64,000 nucleotides of DNA from PALSA-1004 sp041483135 (GTDB lineage Bacteria > Pseudomonadota > Gammaproteobacteria > Burkholderiales > SG8-41), in contig JBGPFE010000010.1 in the NCBI GenBank assembly GCA_041483135.1, positions 1 to 64,000 on the forward strand. Reading direction: 5' to 3'. Below the pieces are notes generated by a model. The model was not told the origin of the DNA, did no database searches, and saw only the letters and a list, made by a program, of their open reading frames with translations. The stretch's first letter is position 1, and every line of letters begins with the position of its first letter. A program made the translations under genes and the position numbers. Of this stretch, positions 34,204 through 42,554 are shown piece by piece.

Positions 34204-36294
34204 TCAGGCCATCCCCATTACTACGAGCAGCAGGTCGATCAGCTTGATGCCGATGAACGGCGCAATAACGCCTCCGACGCCATAAATGAGCAGGTTGTCG
34301 CGCAGTACCGCTGCGGCGCCGATCGCGCGATATTTCACACCGCGCAGCGCGAGCGGGATCAATGCGATGATGATCAGTGCGTTGAAAATGACCGCCGACA
34401 ATATTGCGCTGTTGGGAGTCGCGAGATGCATGACGTTGAGCGCGTTCAACTGCGGATACGTGGTCGCAAACGCCGCGGGGATGATTGCGAAATACTTGGC
34501 GACGTCGTTGGCGATGGAAAACGTCGTCAGCGAGCCGCGCGTGATCAGCAGTTGCTTGCCGGTCTCGACGATTTCGAGCAGCTTGGTCGGATTGGAATCA
34601 AGATCGACCATGTTGCCGGCTTCCTTGGCTGCCTGGGTGCCCGTGTTCATCGCGACCGCGACGTCGGCCTGCGCGAGCGCCGGCGCATCGTTGGTGCCAT
34701 CGCCGGTCATCGCCACGAGCCGCCCCTGAGCCTGCGTCTCGCGGATCAGCTTGAGCTTGGCTTCCGGCGTCGCCTCGGCAAGAAAATCGTCGACTCCCGC
34801 TTCCGCTGCAATCGCTGCGGCAGTGAGCCGGTTGTCGCCCGTGATCATCACCGTACGGATGCCCATGCGGCGCAGTTCGGCGAAGCGCTCCTTGATGCCG
34901 CCCTTGACGATGTCTTTCAATTCGATTGCGCCGAGCACGCGCCCGCCCTCGGCGACCACGAGCGGCGTGCTGCCGCGTCGCGCGACGTTAACGACGATCG
35001 TATCCACCTCGACAGGAAACTTGCCACCTTTGGCAGTAACATAAGCGCGGATTGCATCAGCCGCGCCCTTGCGTATCTCGCGGCCGGCGAGATTCACGCC
35101 GCTCATGCGGGTCTGCGCCGAGAACGGCACGAACGTCGCACCCAGCGATACGATGTCGCGTTCGCGCAAGCCGAACTTCTCTTTTGCGAGCACGACTATC
35201 GAGCGGCCCTCGGGTGTTCCGTCGGCAAGCGATGCCAGCTGTGCGGCATCGGCAAGGTCCTTCTCAGTCACGCCGCTCGCATGCAGGAAATTGGCTGCTT
35301 GCCGGTTGCCAAGAGTAATAGTCCCGGTCTTGTCGAGGAGCAGCACGTCGACATCTCCCGCTGCCTCAACCGCGCGGCCGGAAACCGCGATCACGTTGGC
35401 GCGCAGCATGCGCCCGATACCGGCGAGTCCGATCGCCGAAAGCAGCCCGCCGATGGTCGTTGGAATCAGACATACCAGCAGCGCGACCAGCACCGTGATC
35501 GTAATCGGGTTGCCTCCCTTCGACACCTCAACGGCATAAATCGAAAACGGCAGCAGCGTCACGGTCGCCAACAGGAACACGAGCGTGAACTTCACCAGCA
35601 GGATTGTGAGCGCGATTTCATTCGGCGTTTTTTGCCGGCGCGCGCTTTCGACCATCGATATCATGCGGTCGAGGAAAGACTCTCCGGGGTTGGTCGTGAC
35701 ACGCACCACCAGCCAATCGGAGAGTATTCGCGTGCCGCCGGTCACGGAGCAGAAATCCCCGCCTGACTCGCGAATCACCGGCGCGGATTCGCCCGTGATC
35801 GCCGACTCATCGACCGACGCCACGCCTTCGATCACCTCGCCGTCAGCCGGGATGAAATCGCCCGCTTCGACGATGTAGATATCGCCCTTGCGGAGCACCG
35901 TTGCGTTAACTTTCGTCACCGCAGCATTGCGCTTCGGTTCGGCCAGCCTTTTTGCCGTAGTGTCGCGCTTTGCCGCGCGCAATGCGTCGGCCTGCGCCTT
36001 GCTGCGTCCTTCGGCGATCGCTTCGGCGAAATTGGCAAACAGCACCGTGAACCACAACCAAAGCGTGACCGCGAGTATGAAACCTGCCGGCGCTTCGCCC
36101 TGGCCCGTCAGCGCCTGGATCCAGAGGATGGTGGTCAGGATGCTGCCGACGTAAACAACGAACATCACTGGATTTTTCCATTGATGCTGCGGCAACAATT
36201 TGACCAAAGAATCGATCAGCGCCTGCTTGAAGATGCTTTGGGTCACGAGCGACCGCGGCAGGCTTTGAATGGCGGGAAGCGCTTGGGTAGTCAT
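34204..36294 (-). CDS. kdpB: Potassium-transporting P-type ATPase subunit KdpB
   Basis: 696 residues from an ATG preceded by GGAG eight bases upstream. P-type ATPase landmarks: actuator motif TGESAPV, phosphorylation motif DKTGTITLGNR, KGAADAIRAY in the nucleotide domain, and MTGDGTNDAPALAQADVAVAMN. Hydrolyses ATP to drive K+ through KdpA. The C-terminal helices end in GVGGVIAPFIGIKLIDLLL. Confidence 0.98.
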   Translation of the reverse strand: MTTQALPAIQSLPRSLVTQSIFKQALIDSLVKLLPQHQWKNPVMFVVYVGSILTTILWIQALTGQGEAPAGFILAVTLWLWFTVLFANFAEAIAEGRSKAQADALRAAKRDTTAKRLAEPKRNAAVTKVNATVLRKGDIYIVEAGDFIPADGEVIEGVASVDESAITGESAPVIRESGGDFCSVTGGTRILSDWLVVRVTTNPGESFLDRMISMVESARRQKTPNEIALTILLVKFTLVFLLATVTLLPFSIYAVEVSKGGNPITITVLVALLVCLIPTTIGGLLSAIGLAGIGRMLRANVIAVSGRAVEAAGDVDVLLLDKTGTITLGNRQAANFLHASGVTEKDLADAAQLASLADGTPEGRSIVVLAKEKFGLRERDIVSLGATFVPFSAQTRMSGVNLAGREIRKGAADAIRAYVTAKGGKFPVEVDTIVVNVARRGSTPLVVAEGGRVLGAIELKDIVKGGIKERFAELRRMGIRTVMITGDNRLTAAAIAAEAGVDDFLAEATPEAKLKLIRETQAQGRLVAMTGDGTNDAPALAQADVAVAMNTGTQAAKEAGNMVDLDSNPTKLLEIVETGKQLLITRGSLTTFSIANDVAKYFAIIPAAFATTYPQLNALNVMHLATPNSAILSAVIFNALIIIALIPLALRGVKYRAIGAAAVLRDNLLIYGVGGVIAPFIGIKLIDLLLVVMGMA

Positions 36295-36328
36295 GTCTTG
36301 GACTCCGGATTCTGCGTGGGGAGACAAA

Positions 36329-38137
36329 TCAGTTGCTTGTATACATTACGAGGTGTTCGACGATCGGGCCCAGCGCCAATGCCGGGAAGAACGTCAGCGC
36401 GCCGATGATGATCACGGTTCCGATCAGCACGAGGACGAACAAAAGGTTGTGCGTCGGCAGCGTACCAGCGCTCACCGGGACTTTCTTTTTCGTCACGACG
36501 GATCCGGCAAGTGCAAGAACCGGGATGATGATCCAGTAGCGCGCGAAGAACATCACGATGCCGAACGCCGTATTGTAGAAAGGCGTATTGGCCGAAAGGC
36601 CTGCGAACGCGCTGCCGTTGTTGCCGCTCGCTGATGAAAACGCATACAGGATTTCGCTGAAGCCGTGCGCGGCGGGATTGGCGACACCCGCCCTTCCGGC
36701 GTCGACCATGACCGCGATCGCGGTGCCGAAGAGCGCCGTGAACAGCGGAACGAGCACTGCTATCGAGGCCATCTTGATTTCGAACGCTTCGATCTTCTTG
36801 CCGAGGTACTCGGGCGTGCGTCCGATCATAAGACCTGCTATGAACACGGCCACAACGACATACATCAGCATTCCGTAAAGGCCCGAGCCGACCCCGCCGA
36901 AAATCACTTCGCCGAGCTGGATCATCCACATGGGAACTAGGCCGCCGAGCGGGGTAAACGAGTCATGCATGGAATTGACCGAACCGTTCGAAGCCGCGGT
37001 CGTCGCGGTCGCCCACAACGCGGAGTTGGCAATGCCAAAGCGGACTTCCTTGCCCTCCATGTTCACGCCGGTCTGGGTCGCGGTCGTGGCCTGGTCAGCG
37101 CCGAGCTTCGCGAGCAGCGGATTGCCCAGCTGCTCCGACCACACGCAGACCGCGAGCATTCCGACAAACACAATCGTCATCGCGGCGAGTATCGCCCAGC
37201 CCTGGCGCGTGTCGCCGACCATCTTGCCGAACGTGTAGCACAGCGCGCCGGGAATCAGCAGGATGGCCAAAACTTCGAGGAAATTGGAGAGCGGCGTCGG
37301 ATTCTCGAACGGGTGAGCCGAATTGGCATTGTAGAAACCACCGCCGTTGGTGCCGAGCTGCTTGATCGCGATCTGCGATGCCGCAGGGCCCACTGCAATC
37401 ACCTGTTCCTTCTGAATTGCTTTCTCGGTGACCGGGTTGCCCTTCTCGTCCTTGAGCGGCTGACCGGCCGCGTCGAGTTTCGGATTGTCGAATTCCACCG
37501 ACTCGACCAGCGGCACTGTGAGGTACGCCGAGAACGTTTGCACGACGCCTTGCGATACCAGCGCGAGCGCGAGGACGAACGAAAGCGGCAGCAAGATGTA
37601 CAGCGTCGTGCGCGTCATGTCGACCCAGAAATTGCCGATCGTTTGGGCAGTCTGGCGCGCAAAACCGCGGATCAGCGCAATCACGACCACCATACCCGTC
37701 GCCGCGGACAGGAAATTCTGCACCGCGAGCGCAGCCATCTGGGTCAGATAGCTCATGGTGCTTTCACCGCCATAACCTTGCCAGTTGGTGTTCGTCATGA
37801 AACTGATCGCCGTGTTGAACGACGAGTCGGGAGATACCGCGCCCATCGCCGCCAAATTGAACGGCAGATGCGCCTGCAGGCGTTGCAGGGCATAAACGAC
37901 AAGCCCGCCGAGCAGGTTGAACACCAGCAGCGAAACCGTGTACTCGATCCAGCCCATTTCCTTGGACGAATCCACGCCACACAAGCGGTAAATCAGGCGC
38001 TCGAATGGAGCGCCGGCCCGATTCAGGACCGCGGGCTCGCCTGCGTAGATGCGCGCCATGTACGCGCCGAGCGGTTTCACAAGGGCGATCAGGACGACCA
38101 GATAAAACGCCAGCTGCAGATAGCCGTTCGCACTCAT
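36329..38137 (-). CDS. kdpA: Potassium-transporting ATPase subunit A, KdpA
   Basis: 602 residues, the K+-selective pore subunit of the superfamily of K+ transporters, with ten helices. Four selectivity-loop regions are seen, e.g. FNTAISFMTNTNWQGYGGE, QLGTNGGGFYNANSAHPFENP, ALWATATTAASNGSVNSMHDS and FSSASGNNGSAF. Its ATG shares one base with the kdpF stop (TGATG). Length is slightly above the E. coli protein (557) because of a periplasmic insertion around DAAGQPLKDEKGNPVTEKA. Confidence 0.98.
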   Translation of the reverse strand: MSANGYLQLAFYLVVLIALVKPLGAYMARIYAGEPAVLNRAGAPFERLIYRLCGVDSSKEMGWIEYTVSLLVFNLLGGLVVYALQRLQAHLPFNLAAMGAVSPDSSFNTAISFMTNTNWQGYGGESTMSYLTQMAALAVQNFLSAATGMVVVIALIRGFARQTAQTIGNFWVDMTRTTLYILLPLSFVLALALVSQGVVQTFSAYLTVPLVESVEFDNPKLDAAGQPLKDEKGNPVTEKAIQKEQVIAVGPAASQIAIKQLGTNGGGFYNANSAHPFENPTPLSNFLEVLAILLIPGALCYTFGKMVGDTRQGWAILAAMTIVFVGMLAVCVWSEQLGNPLLAKLGADQATTATQTGVNMEGKEVRFGIANSALWATATTAASNGSVNSMHDSFTPLGGLVPMWMIQLGEVIFGGVGSGLYGMLMYVVVAVFIAGLMIGRTPEYLGKKIEAFEIKMASIAVLVPLFTALFGTAIAVMVDAGRAGVANPAAHGFSEILYAFSSASGNNGSAFAGLSANTPFYNTAFGIVMFFARYWIIIPVLALAGSVVTKKKVPVSAGTLPTHNLLFVLVLIGTVIIIGALTFFPALALGPIVEHLVMYTSN

Positions 38138-38226
38138 CAGAATTTCTCCGGATAAAGCAGAGCGATGACCAGGTAGATCAATATCGCGAGAGTCAATATC
38201 CCGCTAAGAATGTAGACCCAGCTCAT
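38137..38226 (-). CDS. kdpF: KdpF small stabilising subunit
   Basis: A 29-residue single-helix peptide: MSWVYILSGILTLAILIYLV then IALLYPEKF, the classical KdpF pattern with a C-terminal YPE(K/R)F. Overlaps kdpA by one base and the preceding mini-gene as ATGA, so the three are translationally coupled. Confidence 0.93.
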   Translation of the reverse strand: MSWVYILSGILTLAILIYLVIALLYPEKF

Positions 38227-38315
38227 TTTGGCCTCCGCAGGGTTTCGCAGAAGTACGTGAGCCCTATGCTGAGGGCCACGAAGCCGATCATCAGTGCAAT
38301 ATAAATAATGTCCAT
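38223..38315 (-). CDS. 30-residue membrane peptide preceding kdpF
   Basis: ATG with GGAGAA six bases upstream. The product MDIIYIALMIGFVALSIGLT and YFCETLRRPK is one hydrophobic helix followed by a short basic tail. The stop overlaps the kdpF start as ATGA, so it is the first gene of the kdp transcript. It looks like a second KdpF-like micro-subunit. Function is inferred only from position and topology. Confidence 0.7.
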   Translation of the reverse strand: MDIIYIALMIGFVALSIGLTYFCETLRRPK

Positions 38316-38351
38316 TGCGTCTTCTCCGGTAACGGATTCTTGCGTGTTTGA

Positions 38352-38420
38352 AATATAAGGCTGAGCGTATAAAAATGCCGTAAAGATTGCGCGCACAGTC
38401 GTAAAAAACCGGTAAAAACT
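38352..38420 (-). promoter_or_regulatory. kdp promoter region with putative KdpE direct repeats
   Basis: Read on the coding strand, T-tract words repeat toward the gene: TTTTTACCGGTTTTTTAC, then TCTTTACGGCATTTTTATAC, then a TATATT that could be the -10 region. Closely spaced T-rich direct repeats of this kind are the known style of KdpE operators. Site function is inferred from position and pattern. Confidence 0.5.
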
Positions 38421-38570
38421 ACCACCCGGCAAATTCGTTTGAGCAGACCGATGGTGCGCGCGATACCGGCTGTCACTTCTGCGATCAGCCTAAACCCAGG
38501 GGTGCAACAGTGATTGATGCAGGTCAACTCGCGTGGCAGTTCAGCCACGGGCACCAGCAATGGCGCGAAC

Positions 38571-39338
38571 CTATTTCAGCCAGTTGATCTCGCGCGCGGT
38601 CGCGGCGCCGATCACCGTCTGCTCGAGATCCTGCGGAGTTTCGGCACGCGCTTCGGACAGCGGGATGCGCCCGGCCATGACCTCGGCCATCTTTTGCGGA
38701 TAGAGCGGGTTGGCGTTGGGTTCGGCGTAACCGTCGGGGAACAGCGGCTGGGTGGTCGCCAGATCGTATTTGTCGGTCGCGCCGAACGTGTGCAGCAGCT
38801 CGTGCGCGATCACGACGTTGTTGCCGCCTCCCATCTCGGTGCTCGCGAAAGCATTGACCACGCCGATCAGTCCTTTCCGCAACCCGACCGAGTGCGCGAG
38901 ATGCCGGTCTTGCAGCGGCGCGAAATACAGCACGAACATCCTGACGTGCGGTTTGGGGCCGTTGTAGCTGTCGTTTCGCCACGCCCAGAACCGCAAACGC
39001 AGGCTCCAAAATATGATTGCGGGCGCGCCCGCCTCCTGCGGCGGCGCCGGCGGCGGCGAATCGATGCGCGGCGCGAGGTAGATTTCGACGGGATCGCGCA
39101 ATGGTAAATTGTAGTTGCGCGCCTGCTCCCGCATGAATACCGCGATCGGCTCGAGCGCGTCGCGGCGCAGGCCCTAGATGTAGGCATCGGCCGCCGCGCT
39201 GCGGTCGCCGTTGAGCGGATAGATCACGACGCGCAGCGGTTCCTTCCATTCCGTCGTGCGCGCACGCGCAATCCACGCGCCTTGCGCCACCACCAGCAGC
39301 ACAAACAGCAAGAGCCCAATGCGCAGTATTCGTCCCAT
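38571..39338 (-). pseudogene. Zincin-like metalloprotease gene interrupted by an in-frame amber codon
   Basis: From ATG (MGRILRIGLLLFVLLVVAQG, an N-terminal membrane anchor or signal) the frame runs 54 codons (...NGDRSAAADAYI), meets TAG as codon 55 (39174-39176), and continues in the same frame GLRRDALEPIAVFMREQARN to codon 256. The downstream part has NNVVIAHELLHTFGATDKYD, a HExxHxxGxxD zinc site, and ends AREINWLK. The two parts clearly belong together. Options are a true nonsense mutation, a base-calling error, or restart at the internal ATG 14 codons after the stop, which would give a cytoplasmic 187-residue protein. Confidence 0.75.
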
Positions 39339-39420
39339 ATCGGCAGCTTTAAAGCAACTGGATCAAACCCCGCCGAAAGACTTAAACTGCCGTTTTCGCC
39401 GACACCAGCAGAAGTAATCC

Positions 39421-39486
39421 ATGAATCGCATTATCGCCTGCCTGCTCGCTTCGATGTGCGCCGGTTTCATCGCAGGCGTTGCATGA
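39421..39486 (+). CDS. 21-codon possible leader peptide
   Basis: ATG opens MNRIIACLLASMCAGFIAGV A and stops in an ATGA overlap with the SDR gene start. It is hydrophobic, like an orphan signal peptide. It may be a coupling leader or the relic of a lost secreted protein. No ribosome site is obvious. Confidence 0.25.
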   Translation: MNRIIACLLASMCAGFIAGVA

Positions 39487-40193
39487 GCGGTACCGCGGTC
39501 ATCGTCGGTGCCGGTCCCGGCCTGGGATCCGCACTCGCGCGGCGCTTTGCGCGCGCGGGAATGAAGGTCGCGGTCGCGCGCCGCAGCTCCGACAAGCTTG
39601 CGCCGCTGATCAAAGAGCTCGGCGGCAACGCGCGCGCCTATGCGTGCGACGCAACCGACCAAGCCGCGGTCAGGCAACTTTTCTCCACGGTGACGGCCGA
39701 TCTCGGCGTGCCGACGCTTGCCGTGTTCAACGCCGGCGCGTTCGTGCGCAAGGGCGTGCTCGACACCAGCGCCGAAGAGTTTGAGCGCTGCTGGCGCGTG
39801 GGCTGCCTCGGCGGCTTCCTGGTCGGGCGCGAAGCCGCGCGCGCGATGCTCGCGAACAGCGCGGAGCACAAAGGCACCATCATATTCACCGGCGCGACCG
39901 CGTCGCTGCGCGGCGGTGCACTCTTTCAGAATCTCGCAGTCGGCAAGTTTGGACTGCGCGCGCTCGCGCAAAGCATGGCGCGCGAGCTGCAGCCGCAGGG
40001 CATCCACGTCGCGCACGTCGTGATCGACGGCCAGATCCAGGGCGAGCGCCCCGGACACAGCGTGGCCGAGCGCGGCAGGGACGCCGTCATCGACCCCGCC
40101 GCGATTGCGGAAACCTATTACCAGCTCCATCTGCAGCCGCGCAACGCGTGGAGCCTCGAACTCGACCTCAGGCCTTACGGCGAGAAGTTCTAA
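39483..40193 (+). CDS. Short-chain dehydrogenase/reductase-like protein without the catalytic Tyr
   Basis: 236 residues. Cofactor motif VIVGAGPGLGSALARRF (GxGxxxGxG variant), RRSSDKLAPLIKELGG after strand 2, FNAGAFVRKG (NAG), and IIFTGATASLRGG for the Ser region. At the YxxxK position the sequence is FQNLAVGKFGLRALAQSMAR, so Lys is kept but Tyr is not. This fits a divergent SDR subfamily ending HVAHVVIDGQI. Activity as an oxidoreductase is therefore uncertain. Confidence 0.85.
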   Translation: MSGTAVIVGAGPGLGSALARRFARAGMKVAVARRSSDKLAPLIKELGGNARAYACDATDQAAVRQLFSTVTADLGVPTLAVFNAGAFVRKGVLDTSAEEFERCWRVGCLGGFLVGREAARAMLANSAEHKGTIIFTGATASLRGGALFQNLAVGKFGLRALAQSMARELQPQGIHVAHVVIDGQIQGERPGHSVAERGRDAVIDPAAIAETYYQLHLQPRNAWSLELDLRPYGEKF

Positions 40194-40205
40194 CTTTCAA
40201 CCCGA

Positions 40206-40320
40206 ATGAAACCGCCGATAAACGGAGATAAAGCAAAAAGACAAAGCTCACACCGCGAAGGACGCAAAGGAAATCTAAAAAATATGAAACCGCCGATGAA
40301 CGCCGATAAACGCCGATGTA
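40206..40320 (+). repeat. CCGATGAA/CCGCGAAGG iterated repeats, copies 2 and 3
   Basis: ATGAAACCGCCGATAAACGG, then CACCGCGAAGGACGCAAAGG, then ATGAAACCGCCGATGAACGC with two more CGCCGAT(A/G) words. The DNA is in frame with the downstream lipoprotein and could be translated as MKPPINGDK...MKPPMNADK, but it looks like repeat DNA and not ancestral coding sequence. Confidence 0.65.
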
Positions 40321-41342
40321 ATCGAACGGGGCATACCGTCTTTCACACTCTTACGCCCTTCCGCGCTTCCGCGCGGTCCGCCCTGCTCCTCGCCGCGGCC
40401 GTCCTGCTCGCGGGCTGTAGCTATTTCGCGGTCAAGTTCGCGCCTGAGAAAAAACCGTCCACAGTCGAAACGCCTGCCGCGCAGCAGGCGAACGAGTATT
40501 TCTGGCGCACGCTGCACGCAGGTAAATACGAAGATCTGCCACAACTGCTCACCGCGCTCACCGCGGCGTACCTCGAAAACCCCAACGATGCGACGATCGC
40601 GGCGCACCTCGGCTTCGCTCATATCTGGAAGCTCTCCGAGCGCAACCGGCTCGGCAAAATCCCGCCTGAAGTCACCGACGACGCGGTGCTCGCCCGCAAG
40701 TATTTCGGCGAGGCGGTGCGGCTAAATCCCGACGATCCGCGCATCCTCGGTTTCTACGGCGTGACGATGATGGCGGAAGGCCGCATCCACAAGGACGAAA
40801 AGCTCGCGACGCAAGGCTACTTCACCGCCAAGGAGGCGGTGCGCCAGTGGCCGGAGTTCAACAATTTCACGCTCGGCTACGTGTTGAGCACGGAGCCGCA
40901 TGACAGCGCGCTCTTCCGCGACGCGCTCGAATGGCAGTGGCAGGCAATGGACCTGTGCTACGGCGAGAAAGTCGACCGCGCCAATCCGGGCGTGGCCAGG
41001 TACGCCGCGCTCGAAGCGAAGGAGACCGAGCCGCAGCGCAAGCGCGCGTGCTGGAACTCAGCGATCGCGCCGCACAACGTCGAAGGGTTCTTCCTCAACA
41101 TGGGCGACATGCTCGTCAAAAGCGGCGACTGGCAGACGGCAGTCAAGATCTACGAGAACGCCAGGCGTGCCAGGGAATATTCAACCTGGCCATACCGCGC
41201 GGTGCTCGACGAGCGCATCGCCACCGCGCAGGCGAACGTCGAGCTGTTCAGAAAAACATATCCGACCTCCGAACCCATCACCGCGCGCACGCTGATGTTC
41301 AATTCCAAATTCAGCTGCATGGCTTGCCACCAGAAACAGTAG
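40284..41342 (+). CDS. Lipoprotein with TPR-like region and C-terminal CxxCH motif
   Basis: 352 residues from the second repeat ATG (MKPPMNADK). The frame is also open from 40206, and the true start is uncertain because the 5' end is repeat DNA. Lipoprotein signal ALLLAAAVLLAGCS, then a helical region with TPR-like character (DAVLARKYFGEAVRLNPDDP, SGDWQTAVKIYENARRAREY). The last residues are FNSKFSCMACHQKQ, a single c-type heme (CxxCH) motif, or a metal site, right at the C-terminus. Function unknown. Gene ends shortly before the cassette array. Confidence 0.72.
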   Translation: MKPPMNADKRRCNRTGHTVFHTLTPFRASARSALLLAAAVLLAGCSYFAVKFAPEKKPSTVETPAAQQANEYFWRTLHAGKYEDLPQLLTALTAAYLENPNDATIAAHLGFAHIWKLSERNRLGKIPPEVTDDAVLARKYFGEAVRLNPDDPRILGFYGVTMMAEGRIHKDEKLATQGYFTAKEAVRQWPEFNNFTLGYVLSTEPHDSALFRDALEWQWQAMDLCYGEKVDRANPGVARYAALEAKETEPQRKRACWNSAIAPHNVEGFFLNMGDMLVKSGDWQTAVKIYENARRAREYSTWPYRAVLDERIATAQANVELFRKTYPTSEPITARTLMFNSKFSCMACHQKQ

Positions 41343-41442
41343 GAGCAAGTGAAGGCGTGAAATCGGGAGATGGGAAAATCATCACGCGCCGCTCACGCTC
41401 TTACGCCTAGCGCTAATCACAATTGCGCGAGACATTTATCGG
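41343..41442. other. Gene-free leader of the cassette region with iterated words
   Basis: About 100 bp contain GTGAAGGCGTGAAATCGG, GAGATGGG and, after a spacer, GCTCACGCTCTTACGCC. The ends are partly complementary, like the other iterated-word hairpins. No reading frame. Confidence 0.4.
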
Positions 41443-41506
41443 GCGTAACGTACGAATCGAACGCGTCGATGACGCGGTACGGCTGAAGTTACTGGTGGCG
41501 TTAGGC
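41443..41506 (+). other. Degenerate attC/att-like site at the array's left end
   Basis: GCGTAAC at the left and GTTAGGC at the right are separated by about 50 bp in which GTAAC and GTTAC can pair. The right box is followed by GACTT, the same as the next GTTAGGC box 71 bp later. It could be a worn attC or part of an attI relic. Confidence 0.45.
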
Positions 41507-41570
41507 GACTTGGTGTCAACTAATATCTGGCATGTAATTTTTGGCAACTAATTTCTGACAACTAAATGTA

Positions 41571-41582
41571 GTTAGGCGACTT
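41571..41582 (+). other. Second GTTAGGCGACTT core (attI- or attC-like right box)
   Basis: An exact repeat of the GTTAGGCGACTT at 41500-41511. The DNA between them is AT-rich with repeated CAACTAAT-TCTG words and has no gene. The first cassette gene starts 7 bp after this box, as expected if it marks a recombination junction. Confidence 0.5.
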
Positions 41583-41588
41583 CCAACC

Positions 41589-41945
41589 ATGCTCACATTA
41601 ATGAACATTCCCTGCTGGTATTGGGCAATTGCGCTATTCATCAGCGGATACCAAGCCTATCGTGGTTTCAAGCTGCAGTCGCTACTTGGCGTCGGTACTA
41701 AGTGGAGCCGTGCAGACAGGATCCTTCTGCTTTGCATCGCGGATATGCTCACATATTTGTTCTGCGCGCTATCTGGGTTTTATTCTCTACTTCTGTTTTA
41801 TCGTGCTGCCACTCTGAACTCCGTTACGCCGACGCCTATCGAACACCCAGCATTTCTCATTTTCCTCTTGGCGTACGGCGTTCTCGGAGTGACGGGCAAG
41901 CTCCCGGACTCCCTTAATGTGCTCAAGCTCCCGAGTTCTGGATGA
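41589..41945 (+). CDS. Cassette 1: hypothetical membrane protein
   Basis: 118 residues with three probable helices (PCWYWAIALFISGYQAYRGF, ADMLTYLFCALSGFYSLLLF and AFLIFLLAYGVLGVTG). An alternative ATG lies four codons in. No family recognised. Begins 7 bp after a GTTAGGCGACTT box and ends 4 bp before an excellent attC, so it is a one-gene cassette. GC content is lower than the chromosomal genes nearby. Confidence 0.7.
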   Translation: MLTLMNIPCWYWAIALFISGYQAYRGFKLQSLLGVGTKWSRADRILLLCIADMLTYLFCALSGFYSLLLFYRAATLNSVTPTPIEHPAFLIFLLAYGVLGVTGKLPDSLNVLKLPSSG

Positions 41946-41949
41946 AATC

Positions 41950-42033
41950 GCCTAACAATTCGTTCGAGTCGTTCGCTACGCTCACTGGGACTGGCCGCCA
42001 GCGGTGTCCAGCCCTTCAACTCAAACGTTAGAG
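41950..42033 (+). other. attC site closing cassette 1
   Basis: 84 bp from GCCTAAC (left R box) to GTTAGAG (right R box). Inner boxes AATTCGTTCGAG and CTCAAACG are complementary, and the TAACAATTCGTTC start is the classical attC form of Xanthomonas/Pseudomonas arrays. The central part can fold into an imperfect stem (CTGGCCGCCAGCGG). Confidence 0.93.
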
Positions 42034-42044
42034 GGCAAGAGAGA

Positions 42045-42554
42045 GTGCGCATACTTTTCATCGTATTCATATGCAGTAGCGCCGTGTGTCATGGCAGTCA
42101 GCAGTGGGCCTTATGCGAAGCACATGAAAAGTTGGTTTTCGGCTGTGTGACAGGCAAGAAGGTCGCATCAATCTGCGCATCACCAGACGTCACCTCTACA
42201 ACAGGGTACGTTCAGTATCGATACGGCACTGTCGGCCGCTTGGAGCTTGTGTATCCAGATCACCGTAAACCACCAAAGGGACATTTCTTTTTTAGCAGAA
42301 CTGATTATTCTGGCGGCGAGGAGAACCGTATCAGGTTTAACAACGATGGCTATGACTATGTCGTATTCAATAACACCGTCAGAACAAACTTTAAGGCTGG
42401 CGAACCTAATAACCCTCAAGAAAGCGCCGGGATTTTTACTCGCCGTACCGGCAAAACTAGCCGCCCGCGAAAGTGCGACGACTTTGTCGGGGTTGGCGAG
42501 ATTGCAGTCAAATACTTTGACAAAGAAGAGTATGACGCTCGCATTGCCCCCTAA
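42045..42554 (+). CDS. Cassette 2: secreted hypothetical protein
   Basis: 169 residues from a GTG 12 bp after the preceding right box. Signal peptide MRILFIVFICSSAVCHG, cleaved before SQQW. Four or more cysteines in the mature part (CEAHEK, GCVTGKK, ICASPD, RKCDDF) suggest disulfides. C-terminal part contains VGVGEIAVKYFDKEEYDAR. I recognise no family. The TAA stop is part of the next attC left box. AT-richer than the chromosome. Confidence 0.72.
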   Translation: MRILFIVFICSSAVCHGSQQWALCEAHEKLVFGCVTGKKVASICASPDVTSTTGYVQYRYGTVGRLELVYPDHRKPPKGHFFFSRTDYSGGEENRIRFNNDGYDYVVFNNTVRTNFKAGEPNNPQESAGIFTRRTGKTSRPRKCDDFVGVGEIAVKYFDKEEYDARIAP

